Assembly: GCA_013400155.1 (NCBI GenBank) | Contig: VXBM01000015.1 | Coordinates: 1,032,257 to 1,096,256 of the forward strand | Source: Helopsaltes ochotensis | Lineage: Eukaryota; Chordata; Aves; Passeriformes; Locustellidae | Reading direction: 5' to 3' | DNA length: 64,000 bases | Shown here: one piece after another, positions 52,079-64,000 of the stretch | How the letters are laid out: each line of letters starts with the position of its first letter | Numbering within the stretch: the first letter of the stretch is position 1 | Position numbers and translations under genes: made by a program | The notes under the pieces: model-generated | Databases searched by the model: none | Seen by the model: the letters and a program-made list of their open reading frames with translations, nothing else | What the model was told of the DNA's origin: nothing

Positions 52079-53973
52079 TAATATTTGGTTATTACTAACA
52101 GCATTATTATTGGTGTCCTCAGCAGTTGTTGGGGTTTTTAAAGCAGATTAACAGGAAAGTAGCAGTGGGTTCACAATAGCACCACTGAATTGCTCAGAGA
52201 ATGGCTGTGAGCCTATAAAGGTACAGCATTTGTCATTCTGATGGATGACTTTTCCTGCCCATGAAGTAAGGGAAGTAATCCGTCCTCATTCTGCTTAGTT
52301 CTGTCTAAGCAGAGGCATATATTTGGTTGCCAAACTCTCCTTTCCATTCTTCAACTAATCCCAGGGAAAGATGGAAATATGTTGAAAAGCCCATGACACA
52401 CTGTGGATGAGTAGTTCTTTGCTCCCAAAGCACTCATCTGTAGTGCCTGACAACCCTATGCTTTCCCTTGCTCTTATTTAGTATCTTGATGGAATTGCTG
52501 TGGGATCCATTAAGATTAAATTTCTGCCATACATAGGAGATGTGTGGCTTTCTGGAATAATAAAGCCCAATTCTGGCTCTCTGAATACCCAGTAGAGAGC
52601 AGAATGAAGATCAAACTGGCTTAAGCTAAAACTGAGGAACATGCAACAAGTGATGTCACTCCAAAATGTCTTCCTCTGTTGCTCTCTGTTGACTGTATCT
52701 CACATTGACCTGAGAGTTTCAGATAAATATGAATAATACTCACTTTGCAGGAGGAAAAAAAGGGAGGTCTATAACCAAGTGTGATTTCAAAATGTTGATT
52801 TGTGAGGACAATGGAACAATGAGCTCTCTTTTCCCCTTAGATTCTGGTTTTTTTGCTTTATTTTCCACACCCTCACTCTGTAATTTCTTCTGTGTGAGAA
52901 GACAAACTCTGAAAAACACTTTTGTAATTGTCAGTAGCTTATTTAACTTTCTTGCTAACTATCTTTGAATACCTGCTGTTGCCACCATAACCTTGATATC
53001 TGAGTATCTTCCAATAATTTTTATTTTTTTGAATAATGCTAACATTAGATCATTTAAAAGGAGGGAAGTGATAGCCTAAATCAGAGTTCCCAGTCAGGAA
53101 TGGAAACTCATATACAGAGTTTTGAGGATCCTTTCTTGAATCTTATATTGACACTGGTCAAAGATACAGAAATTATAAGTTAGGCTGCTTTTTTTTCTTT
53201 TTTCTTTTTTTTCAGCAGGTTAAATCTGTATTCAACAAACAGTGAATTAGCCACTGCTGGAGGGTTTGGCATTACCAGTACAAGTTCAATAGAATTATTT
53301 TGATTTGCCTAATCTAATTTAGCTTTATACCTCTAAACTATATCAAAGTGAAGTCATCCTTTTCATCTATTCATCTCATAAAATTGGTAAAATGTTCAAA
53401 TATGCAGATGCTCTTTGTTTTTCCTGTTTTTACACCTGTACAGGGAAACTCTTAAGGTTAATTCTGGATGGATACTAGAAGCCAAGTGAGAAAGTAATAT
53501 GAAGAGCTCTGGAAGCTCAGACATGTTGTCCTGGTTCTTATCTTTAAATATAATGCAATCTGTTGTCATGTGCTGGTAACGTCAGATATCATCTGAGCAT
53601 TCTTTGGACTATTTGTCTCCACATGCTACTGGCACATGCACGTGTTTCTGTCCATTTTTTTAGTCATCCATACTGGACTTTTCCTGTGTTAACATTGCTT
53701 CCTGAATGCAAACCAACTCTGCCAGCAGGAGAAATTTGTATCTGTGCTATGCATTAGTAAAATCATGACTTAAAAGGCCACTCCTTAATTCCTTCCAGCT
53801 AAAGTTTCTTCTCTACTCTATGTTAGAGTGTGAAGGTGTCTCCTTTTGAGGCAATTAATTTCAAACTGTTTTACATCTTTGACTTGTTCTATCAAGTGGT
53901 ATTGGACACAAAAAAGCCAGAATGTTACCTGGTATAGCCTTTATCAATGTTTCTGTGCAGTTACTGTGAACTG
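52079..53973. other. Non-coding stretch, nothing recognised
   Basis: Unique AT-rich DNA with a pyrimidine-rich patch near 53190-53215. Frames of 64-79 codons show no domain. Confidence 0.55.
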
Positions 53974-54031
53974 CTAATAATAAATAAATAATATTTTTAT
54001 AATAATAAATAAATAATAAATAAATAATAAA
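53974..54031. repeat. (TAA)n/(TAAA)n simple repeat
   Basis: TAA and TAAA units alternate over about 58 bases, interrupted once by TATTTTTAT. Confidence 0.95.
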
Positions 54032-55655
54032 GTGAATGGCTAATAATTCTCAATGCTTGTTTTCTTACAATAGAAGGTATGTATGTAAATCAGATATGGA
54101 TTATAAATAAGAGTTATTTTCTTTAATTCTCTGGTTAATGTTTTGTTCATATTTACATGTTGGAAAGATGATTCTGGAGAACAGCTGAGTAGAAGGATTC
54201 CTCTCTGTAATCAGCCCTGACTGATAGCTTTGAAGAGAGTCCCTTTTCTGTCTGTGAGAACATATCATTCTACAGTAGATGGGATCTGCTGGATGTGCTC
54301 TTGAAGAAACAGACAAGGTAGCAACATTTTCCACTGGCAAATCTCCAGCGAAAAATATTTCTTATAGTTCTTATACATCTTTATACTTCATCTGCATGCT
54401 TTAGTTTTCGTGTCTCAGTAATCTGCTTAGAGTGTAGAAGTAGCTGCAGAGTTAAAAGTCATCTCAGCTTTTGACCACAGAATATTTTATTCCAGAGCAC
54501 TTCTAAAGTATCTGAAGACTTAATAACCACAGTATCAGTTTCAAAATGCCAGTTTCACTGTGCATATCTGGGGAATGCTTTAGATACCTGCCTCAGACAA
54601 CCTTGACAACAGACCCCACCAGGACCTCTGTGACCATTAATTTCTGCCAGAAATGCCAGCGGATATCTGTTCGAGTTTTGCTTTAGGTTTCACAAAAGTT
54701 TGAGGCCAGCCTGGTAGCTGTAATAAGTTTTATGGAATACTAGACTATATGAAAAGTTCCTCTCAGTTCAATTCAGGAGTCAAAATCATTCTGCGTTTGA
54801 AGTAGTAGTGCTTATAAGTGTCCAAGCCACTTGTTTTAAAACTCGAGTGAGAATTCTCATTTGTTGTTAAACTTCAATTTTCTTCTTTAGGATCCTTTAA
54901 AATACATTACAAGAGGTTTGCTGTTGAAAACAGAATGAACAGAGCTTTGCTGACAGACTAATTAAAAGCTTAATCAGCTAACTGTACATTTTGCATAGTA
55001 TTTCTGTAGCCTAGAGCTTCAGTGGCGATCAGACTGCTCTTTAAAAACCCGTTTGTGCAACGATTCTGTTTCCTCCTTGTAACTGTTTGGAGTACAGCTT
55101 CAGTGTGCTATGGTGACAGGGAGAGGAGTGGAGCTGCCTCACCCTCTGAGCAAATATCTGAATCCAGGAAATGTAGTCCTTGGTGGTAAGCTTATGGAAA
55201 GGGATCAAAAGTGTTCTGTCGGGTAAAAAAGTTAGGGAAAGCTAATATATTCTTTCATTTTTGAGTTTTTTGAGAGTTACCTTTTCAATACAGACTTGTT
55301 CCTTTGAACTCTGAGCTGGGTGGAAACTTGCCACTTGTTTGTTTGTCCTGTATTTTGGTGTGTTCTTAATACATTTGAGAAATTAGCTTCTGCAAATTTT
55401 ATGTGCTACTCTGTATTATTGCATCTAAACACTAAATTTCTTTCAACAGTATACATTAAATCTATATGACGGGGAAGCACAAATAATACATGGAAAAAGT
55501 GAACTGGATAATGAAATTCATTGTGGATGGACAATTTTCTAATAAGTAAGAACATGTGTTTGCTATCTGCTAGCAAATATGGACCTAGTGTTAAGATATT
55601 TTTTTCACTGAATATCAGAGATAGAAAAACACCTACAACCAACCTTATGCCACTA
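54032..55655. other. Non-coding stretch, part possibly conserved
   Basis: No gene is seen. The part at 54880-55110 has TAATTAAAAGCTTAATCAGC and other homeodomain-like cores in otherwise complex sequence, which is typical of conserved non-coding elements. This is an impression only. Confidence 0.45.
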
Positions 55656-55700
55656 CCCTGGATTTGCCATTGACTTCAATTTATTGACTCCAGCAAAGCC
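55656..55700. repeat. Ancient repeat fragment (TTGCCATTGACTTCAAT)
   Basis: GGATTTGCCATTGACTTCAATTTATTGACTCCAGCAAAGCC carries the CATTGACTTCAAT core shared with the hairpin repeat at 17821. Only the core is clear. Confidence 0.45.
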
Positions 55701-58700
55701 ATTTTATTTGACTGCAAACTTTTTTTTTTACTTGAGGAAAATGAAACTTTTTATCATGAGTATGTTCAGCATGCCGTGAAGAAAACTCCTTTCAGCTCTT
55801 ACTTTGTTGCCTCTAATTTGTTCTGCATTATGATGAGATTTTTATATTAGGAGTATGTTCAGAGCGTGATGTAACTGACCTAAACTGGAACAGGGGAGAA
55901 CATAGGTCCCAGCATTTTGGAATTCTGAATGTAAAACATACCAATTCCCTTACTTACAAGTAAAATTTACTATATTTTAGTAATTTTATGCCTTTTCATG
56001 ACTGCAACCTGCTACGTTACAAAGCCAGAGTATGGTTAATGAAATAAGCAGTGTCTTCTGAGGGAAAGCCAGAGAACTTGGCAGCACAAAAATGCATAGG
56101 TAGAGGTAGAGCTCTTTAGCAAATGGGAGGAACCTGTTCTGAGAATTGATCATCACCTTGAGTACACAAAAATTAGTTATTTATTGATTTATTAATAGAG
56201 ATACTTTCCAATATATTACTCAAGTAGTTGTATATGAAAAGCTTAAACTCAATTAGAAAACAGAGTAGGAGGACTGATTCTGTGGATGCAGCACAGGCCT
56301 GACCCTAAATGACACAATCACTATCCAGTTTTAATAAATCAGATGAGGCTTGCAGTCCCAGAACAGTAAATACAACCTTGGAGCATCGCTCTGCACAGAA
56401 TATGGAGGAACTGGCAGTTGTGGTGTTCCGAACGATACACTGATGTGCATCAGTCCAGCTGAAGGTTGATAATTAACTCATGCTAAAATGTTATAGTGAA
56501 TCAGTAAGGAGTCAAAGTATTCAAGGCATGTGCTCTGCTGTAGAACTCTAAATAAAAGGCATTTGTACTTCTGCTGGTACACGTGCTCAGAAAAATGAGC
56601 ATACGTTAGTGACCTGAGGTTAATATTTTTCATGAGCAATTTGTGCAGTATGCACCTTTTTGGTTCTTGTTGTCCTTGATTGTTGTTGGATAGACCTTTG
56701 ATCTTTTGAAGTTAGGATGTAAATTGAAAGGACACATCTAGGACAAGGAAATGGATTCTTATCCAAATTTTAAAAATAAGAAATGTATGGTTTAAAAGTA
56801 GTCAGCCACCTCAGGTGAGTCTGCAGAAGCCATTTGATGCAGTAGATGAGGAAAGCTTTACAAATGACATAAACATACAGCAAAGTCAATAGTTTCAGTT
56901 TCAGCATCCTGTACAAAGCAAAGCACATCTGGATGAGTGATCTGATTTGCTTTTGCCCTGCAAAGCCATGAAGTCCAACTTGGCTTTCTGATGCAGACCA
57001 AGCTGTGTGGATTAGGCGTAGATGTTCTTAAAAGAGGAAAAAATGGACACTTGGCAAACCTAGCAGATATTTTGACGCACTCTTGGAGCTGATAAGAAGA
57101 ATCATAAATTTAAACGTTACCTGGCCTTGCACAGATACCAGACTTAATAAATGGCTTTGAATTTTTCATGAATCACTGAGCACCCTGTTTTACTAATAAG
57201 ACTAAGGTTTTTTGGCTGCGGAATTGGGAGGAACAGGACTGTGAAAGATGCTGTAAGGCTACTGATGGAGTGTCATATAATTTTACTAGTTGCATAACTG
57301 CTTTTAACTACTAAATTCTCTCTGATTAAAATAACAATCGAGCTTGTAATTTTTCTGAACAGCTGCTGCTACAGGGGGTCATTACCTTGGAGAGCTTTGA
57401 AATAATCGTACTCCTAATACATGAGTTATGTAGTCTCATGTTTTACAGCAACGCGCAAAGTTTAAAGTCTGTAGTAGAATGTTATTTGAAAGCTGTCAAA
57501 CCATGTTAAAAAAGACTGCATCGTCAAAGGCCCTTGTGGCCAGGATTCAACATGTAGCCTTGTCTTACTCATTATAAAATGCATGTTTATAAAGTTCCAC
57601 AGAGCATCCAATTCCCAATTCACTTATATCAGCAAGACTTAACTTGCTCATTAATCTAAATTCTTTTGCAACTTTAATCTACATGTTTAATTAATCATAA
57701 AATGAGGCGGTAAGTAATTTCAGCAATGTGTGGCTTGTTATCAGATGCATTTAATCACTCTTCTGTGAGCTCATTTGGAAACACCTGAAGATGTCGAGAG
57801 CAGTTTGAATAAGCATAAATTATTCTTTGTCAGTGTACTTCACTCAACTAATAAGACATTAATTTAAAAGGCACTGTTCGTCATTTTTAGATCTTCACCA
57901 ATATTTTTAGCTTAGCAGTATAAATCTAATTGTACATACTGTATGATTCCCAACATAGTGCCCAACATTGAAAAGGGTAAGAGTTATATTGAATTCATTT
58001 TTCTTATTTACATGTAATTATATCATGTAATCGTAATTTTAATGAGGATTAACCATAGGTATCAAATCTGTTAACTGTTCAAATGTTTTTGGAACAAGCT
58101 GCTAATTACTTGAAATGCTAAAGAATATTAGATGGTACAAAGAGTTATAGATTCTGCTTTTTCTTTACAGATAATAGCTCTTGTCATATTTGGAACACTT
58201 GTCACATAGTAACTTGCTGTAGATATGTCTAAGTAGCTCAAATGTAGGTAGGATTAGCTTTTGAAAATGCAGAAACAAAGACTGCAATATTTCTGGGCCC
58301 ATTACATGAATAGCTGCTCTTTCATGCGCTTACACAGGATTACATTGAATGGAAAATAATATTCCCACTTTTCCTAGTCACCTAACTATTATGTAGCTGG
58401 TGATGGCAAAAAAAAAAAACCAAAAAAAGACATGACCTCAGAGCATGTATTTCAAAGGAGCTGAGTAAGTCATACATCTCTTCATGTCAAAAAAACGGGA
58501 ATTAAAATCACATTTTATTGAATGTCATCACCTGTCTCTCTCTGCTGTAAGAGAGGATGACATTGTATAAGAATAATTATTCCACTGGAAGCAAATTTAT
58601 TTTCTTGCCATGGAGCATCTCAGTTAATCTTGCATTTGAACAGTGGACTACATTCAATAGTTGACTGGTATGTTCCAGTATGGATCAAAACAGGAAAGGG

Positions 58701-61654
58701 GAGGATATACCATTTTGCCATGAAGTACTTCCCCACATTTTTTTTCTGCTGTATTTAATGTCTGTGAATGAACTCTTGTTTTCTCTGACAGAGCAGTGCT
58801 CTAACAAGAATAATATTGCTGTAAGTGCCCTGCCATGTTAAAGCTGCCGCGCCATTTATACTATAGCAATAAATTGTGGCAGTTGATCCTTTTCCCCTGC
58901 TGTCTATGTGTTTCTTTCTACTACAATTTAGGTTTTATTTTTATTCAGCTGCCTTTTGCAGATGGAACGGATTGTTTGTTTCTAGAGCTCTAAGAGTTTG
59001 AGAACAGTAAACCTTTTGCAGCATCATATAGTACCTATCACCAGGCTGGACAGTTTAACAACGTTTTATGAAACCACAAAAACTATGTGCAGATTACATT
59101 TTGGGCCTGACTAAAACACATACAAACAAGGAAATATGAGCTCCTTCTAGGTCTTGTTCCATGTAAACGTTTATTCCAACTTATTTACTCCATAGACCAT
59201 AATGAATCCTTCACACGTGTTACTTGGCCTGTTTTTGTCTGCAAAATGTCTCTTGAAACATCTGTGGTCCAGTTCCAAGACAGAAAAGAAAAAAGTCTTA
59301 GTTCAGTAAACTGAAAAAGAACCAGTTCAATTTTTCTGTAATTGCGCCCAAGTTAGAGAGTTATCAATGCCTGACTCTAAATATTTCAGTGTGTGTGGAC
59401 GGAGGATTTTCAGGAAGCTTTCAGCCTGTTGCTGTGTCTATAATTTGAACCATTGCTACCTATGCTTAAGTAGCTAATTTTTTTCTGTGGGTAGCTCAAG
59501 ACGAAGACTCATTCTTTTTTTGTTCCCCTTTTGTTTAATCTTAATTTTTTTTCTAGATCATGGACAACCAGAGCTAAAGTGTGAGAGTGTTGTAAGAGAT
59601 CCTAGAACAAAAGACACCAGCATCATGATAATCATTGCTTTAATAGTTACCTGATACACGACTTGTGATAACTCCAAGGAAAAAAATGCATGTACTTCAT
59701 TAGGTAGTAAGTGAATTTGTGAAGTTTTTCTGCTAATCACATTGGCCTTTGAAGGGAACCTTCTAATCACTTGTTTATATAGATATTGCAGAGAGTTCAT
59801 GCTAAATACATCCCATTTGCATAATATATTTTGGCCTTTTCTAATTGTTTGGATGTGTCTGTTATCTGCTTCAAGCCAAAAATATTTATTGAATTTATGG
59901 ACTCAGATGGGATGTTTTAAATGGAAATTCTTCATAAAGATAGAGCTTTTACATTTGCAAAAGAAAAAAATTTTCCTTTTGCAAGTGAGGATCCTGTCTT
60001 TGACAGGAAAAACTTGCATTAGATTCCAGGGCTAAAAACTTGAATGAACAGTCCTCCCTCAAAGATGGAAAACAAAGCAAAAAAGTAATTTTTGCTTCAC
60101 CAAATTTGTGCCTTTAAAGTTTGCATTTCTAAACGTTTCCATTTCTATGACTCCTAAATGTAAGATGTAAGACTCCTTAAAAATGTACAGATGAGAGTCT
60201 TCTCCTTACATTTCTTGTAATGGATTGAACAAAAAAAATCCCAACCCAAAATCCAAAAATCTTATATTTGTAAGAAGTTTGTAAGAGCTGGCATCATGGT
60301 ATTCTGCCATAAAGCTAAACTTCTAGAAATAGTGAGATGCCATAACAGCAGAGGTGTTTGTATTAGAGCACCTGATTAATTGTACTTAAATGTTCCAAGG
60401 CAGAGAACAAAGTTCTCGAAGAAAATGATAAAATTGCTCAGCCCTGGCTACTTCATATCATTATAGCTCATAGTACAATTTCAAATAGCTACGTGGAAGA
60501 ATCACCTCTGAGAGCCATATATGCCAGTAAACAAGTGAAAGACTCAATTTTTTTCCCAGAAACAGAGAAATAGTCAGTAGATGCCATAGGAATTAGACTG
60601 AATCTGTGGAATGGTATGCTACAAGGCCATATCTATAATGGACAAAGAGTTGAAAAGCTAGCAATGGCTTGGAAAAACAAGTATGATATTAGTTAAACAC
60701 TCTCCTAAAAGGGAGGAAACGGTAACAATTCTCTCAAAACTTTATTTGCTTTGATAAATATGACTGTGAAGTATTTCATTTTGAAAATGTCCAACTGGAG
60801 GGAAGTGCTAATCTATGGTTTCCAGAAATGTTCTTGAAGTATTTTAGCTACCTTTGAGTGGTTAGGCCTCATTATTGTTAGAAAGCAAAGAATCTGGCAG
60901 CCAAGCACAACCTCAGGTTTGAAACAAAATTTAAAAAGGTAAATCTCTTAGCTGAGGGCTGTGAATCTTATGTTTTTTTACTAGTTACATGTGTTTGAAG
61001 AAACTGTTCCCTCTTTTACCAAAATGTGAATCTGACTCTTCTGCTTGTGTCAAAATATGAATTTGAACTAATGACCTTTTCCTGTTTCTAAAGAAAGTGC
61101 CCCACTCTGTGCTTCAACTTTGCTCTCTGTAGGATGTGAAACCTCTGCCTGGTGCATAAAAACCAGATCTTGTGCTGATTCACTTGTATGTGTATTTATG
61201 AGACTTTGATGCTTGAAACTGGTCACTTAGGCCAAAATGTGAGTGCAGTAATGGTGTTGTACTACATCTTGTCCTGGTCTCTTATATAGTGTACAATTAT
61301 CCATTAATTCAAAATTGTTGAAGATTCTCATGTTGCAAAGGATACACATAAATGAGTAATGATATAAGGTACAGGGAGAGTCCTGGGTTACTTGAGGCAT
61401 TGAATTTGGCCAGTAGTTGCTCTTTTTGGCATAAAATTACTTTAGTGTAATAAGAATTTTTACATCACAAAATGCAGCTTGTGAACATTGCATTCTGCAG
61501 GATGTCCCGAGAAGGAAAATACAGCAGATTATCAAAGGAAATTATAAACTTCCTGCAATTTCCTAGACATTAAACAGGAAAATTCTTAGTACTATCGCAC
61601 CAGGCTTTATTACATTTAGGTGATTGAAAAGCTCAAAATTTGCACAGAGAAAGT
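55701..61654. other. Long non-coding stretch, parts possibly conserved
   Basis: No gene is recognised. GAGTATGTTCAG is repeated at 55758 and 55851. Two parts read like conserved non-coding elements: 57590-57960 (GTTTAATTAATCATAAAATGAG, many TAAT cores, no simple repeats) and 58785-58990 (GCCGCGCCATTTATACTATAGCAATAAATTG). Open frames of 80 and 97 codons at 59558-60035 overlap on opposite strands and show no domain. Confidence 0.45.
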
Positions 61655-61672
61655 AAAAAAAAAAAAAAAAAA
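61655..61672. repeat. A18 homopolymer
   Basis: Eighteen A in a row inside AAGT..GAGAAATA. No retroposon body is recognised upstream. Confidence 0.95.
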
Positions 61673-64000
61673 GAGAAATATTTTATTTAATTATTTTTAG
61701 ATGCATAAAGGAACCTCCAGAGACATCTACTTAATGCTGTGGGAGTCCCGAAACAGGCAATATCTTTCTAGCAAACATGTGACAGCCCTCGAGTTTGCTT
61801 CAGAGACTATGTCTGACAAAAAGAAATCATTGAGAGTAGTAAAGTTTTGGAATACTGACTATTAACCCTTGAGGACATCATTAGTCACCAACAATGTGGC
61901 TACTTTGGGAAGAAAGGAATCTTGAAAAGCCCAGGAAAATACTTTTTGAATAAAAATTTTAGAATTTTTAGAATTTTAGACCAGCCTTTTGGAGTAGTTC
62001 AGCACTTTAAAGTTGATTTACATGCTCCCCCATAAATAAATTCTATACAAGACCCATTGCTTGATTCATTTTGGGAGAAACTTGACACAATAAATAAGTG
62101 TACTCTCATTATACCAAAGAACATTTTGGTCCCATGAAAATGAAAAGATTAATAGAATTATTTGTATTATAGATGTGATTAATTTTACACATGCCTATAA
62201 AATATAGGAACAAAATAATTTGGAAAAACCCACAAACACCACAAGCCCCAAAATACAATAGAGAGTAATAAAAAGAGGAGGGGGAAATTCAGTTTTGGAA
62301 AAAATAAGCTGCACTTGTATTATGAATTGCAGGTCAGTTTAGTAACAACAGTAAAATTTTTAATATAATTTCTTTTTTGAAAACAGACTCTTCCCTGAAG
62401 TTAAGGAAATCTTTGTACTTCAGGACCTATATTTCCACTTAAAACTCAGTTTGGCAAGCTTTGCAATAAGCCCATGGTAGAACACGTCTAAAAACTTCTC
62501 AAAGAGAAGGTGGGTATTCTAGAACTTTATAAGCAGCCTGCTGAGCAGTGGCACCCTAATACCTCTTACCAGTGAATGCTCTATTAATGATTTAATTATT
62601 CTGTAGTTTTGAACAAAGTTCTAAAAATCAGTAATACCTGTCAAATGCAAGGCAGTCTTTCGGAGGTATGAAATCCACAGGTTTGTTTTTCATGGCCCAC
62701 AGGTATCTGTAGAGGAACCCTGGTACAACAAGGAATTTGCTGCTCAAGGACAGGTCAGCAGGGCTGGAGAGCCTTCCCACACTGCTGTTTCTTGACCAGC
62801 CAGATGCATGCCTTGACAGTTTTCCCCGATTATTTTTCTTGGGAGTTCAAAATGAATGCAAATTTTGATCTCTGGCTTGCTGATACGCTCTATGTTGCTG
62901 TTATTCTTACTGCTTGGACAACTGGCTGCTGACCATTAAATTATGTGAATAAAGGTGGTTTTTTTCTGAGCAGCCTTTGTTAAAATTGTCCTTTCATCTC
63001 CATGGTATCGAAAGGGCACTTTGTAACAAATAAGGGAACACACCACCTTTAAAATAATCTTGACTTTTAATTAACCAAGTGTAACCATTGTGATTTTTAT
63101 TCCTTAATTTCTGAGTTCGAGGTAACCAGAGCCTGTTTTCTATGAGACAGATTTTTTTGTTGTGGTGCCTTAATGAAACGTGCCAAATGATAACGTGTCT
63201 TGTTTGAAGAGGAAATCGCATTCAGTTATAGTGTGTCCTTCATATCATCCTCATTTTGAAAGGAAGGGAGCCTGCTTGGACTGAATCTTTCTCAAAGGGG
63301 AAATTTCAGACCCAAAAGGCTGGGAGTGGTTGATAGATCTGCCTATATGTTAATCTATATAATGCTGAAAGAAAGCAAAAATAAGGTTGTGAAGGATGGT
63401 TGGTGCTCTGGATATTAAAAGGAATGTAAAACCTTATGAGATAAAAGAGAAATGGACAACATAAGAGATGAGAAATTGTGGGAGGAACTTTATTTTACTG
63501 AATAATATTAAGACCCAGCAGTAGTTCTTGGAATTTTTTATTAAGTGTTGCTATATTTAAGTTATATAACACATTCTAAACTAGTCACCTGGTGTAAGAA
63601 AGATACTAAATGCTGCTCTAAAATAATGAACCCCACAAAATCGGTGTGGTCCATTTAGAATCAAAGGAAAGCCACAACAAAAAGCTCCTCCCCCTCCATT
63701 TCTCTAAACTTTCACCGAGTAGGAGGACAACTTTGATCCTCACGAGAGATTCAAAAGACCTTGGTGGGAGTGAGGAAGACAAATGTCTGAACTAGCATTG
63801 CTGTATAGGCACTGATTTAGAGCTGAGTAGGGAATGGGAAACAGTAATCCTTGAAGCTTGATGACAACACACAAACCTGTAGGAGACTGCATGTGAAAGA
63901 CAGGTTGTTTGCTCTAATCATAGAATGTTTGAGCATAGTGTGCTGACTGAATACGACACACATGAAATGCCTCTGGAAAACTGCAATTGGTTTCTCAAGA
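61673..64000. other. Non-coding stretch to window end
   Basis: Unique AT-rich DNA. A duplicated TTTTAGAATT unit occurs near 61958-61978. An AATCATAGAATG string at 63917 recalls a CR1 end, but the sequence after it does not match. A 75-codon minus-strand frame at 62994-63221 has no domain. Confidence 0.5.

Noticed and set aside
63917..63935. AATCATAGAATG string, like a CR1 terminus
   Set aside because: Sequence after the first 12 bases does not follow any CR1 3' end that I know, so the match is too short.

Overview
The window looks like nuclear DNA from a bird. Three fragments carry the 3' end of the CR1 LINE as it appears in birds, with the AATCATAGAAT-type terminal motif read on the + strand (13753, 47663, 51738). 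There is one degraded MIR-type SINE (about 7945) and several copies of an old amniote repeat built around GAAGTCAATGG / CACTTAAGCACGTG. The sequence is A+T-rich by eye and CpG-poor, and it is full of short simple repeats. Nothing looks bacterial, viral or organellar.

I found no protein-coding gene I can support. Every open reading frame is short (170 codons at most), lacks a recognisable domain and has no convincing exon structure. The one exception is a 66-codon minus-strand frame at 46442-46639, which is the endonuclease domain of a CR1-like LINE (GDFN motif). No tRNA, rRNA, snRNA or known microRNA was recognised. The window is best read as intergenic or deep intronic DNA.

Layout. 0-2 kb: a poly-T tract and an ancient repeat. 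About 2.0-2.3 kb: the only CpG-rich block, a candidate promoter or first exon. 2.3-13.7 kb: non-coding DNA with a long TTTC microsatellite and the MIR. 13.7-20 kb: a CR1 tail, a palindromic ancient repeat and a small homeodomain-like TAATTGCA array. 20-30 kb: featureless or possibly conserved AT-rich DNA. 30.4 kb: a run of 126 T. 31-44 kb: non-coding, with a moderately GC-richer patch near 32 kb. 44-48.1 kb: short direct repeats, the LINE endonuclease fragment and a CR1 3' end. 51.7 kb: the best preserved CR1 3' end. 52-64 kb: AT-rich DNA with stretches that read like conserved non-coding elements.

No genes work together here that I can see. The points most worth checking are the CpG-rich block, the 126-T run, the TAATTGCA array, the repeat cluster at 44.2-44.5 kb and the isolated LINE endonuclease fragment. 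I found no evidence of a new biological system.
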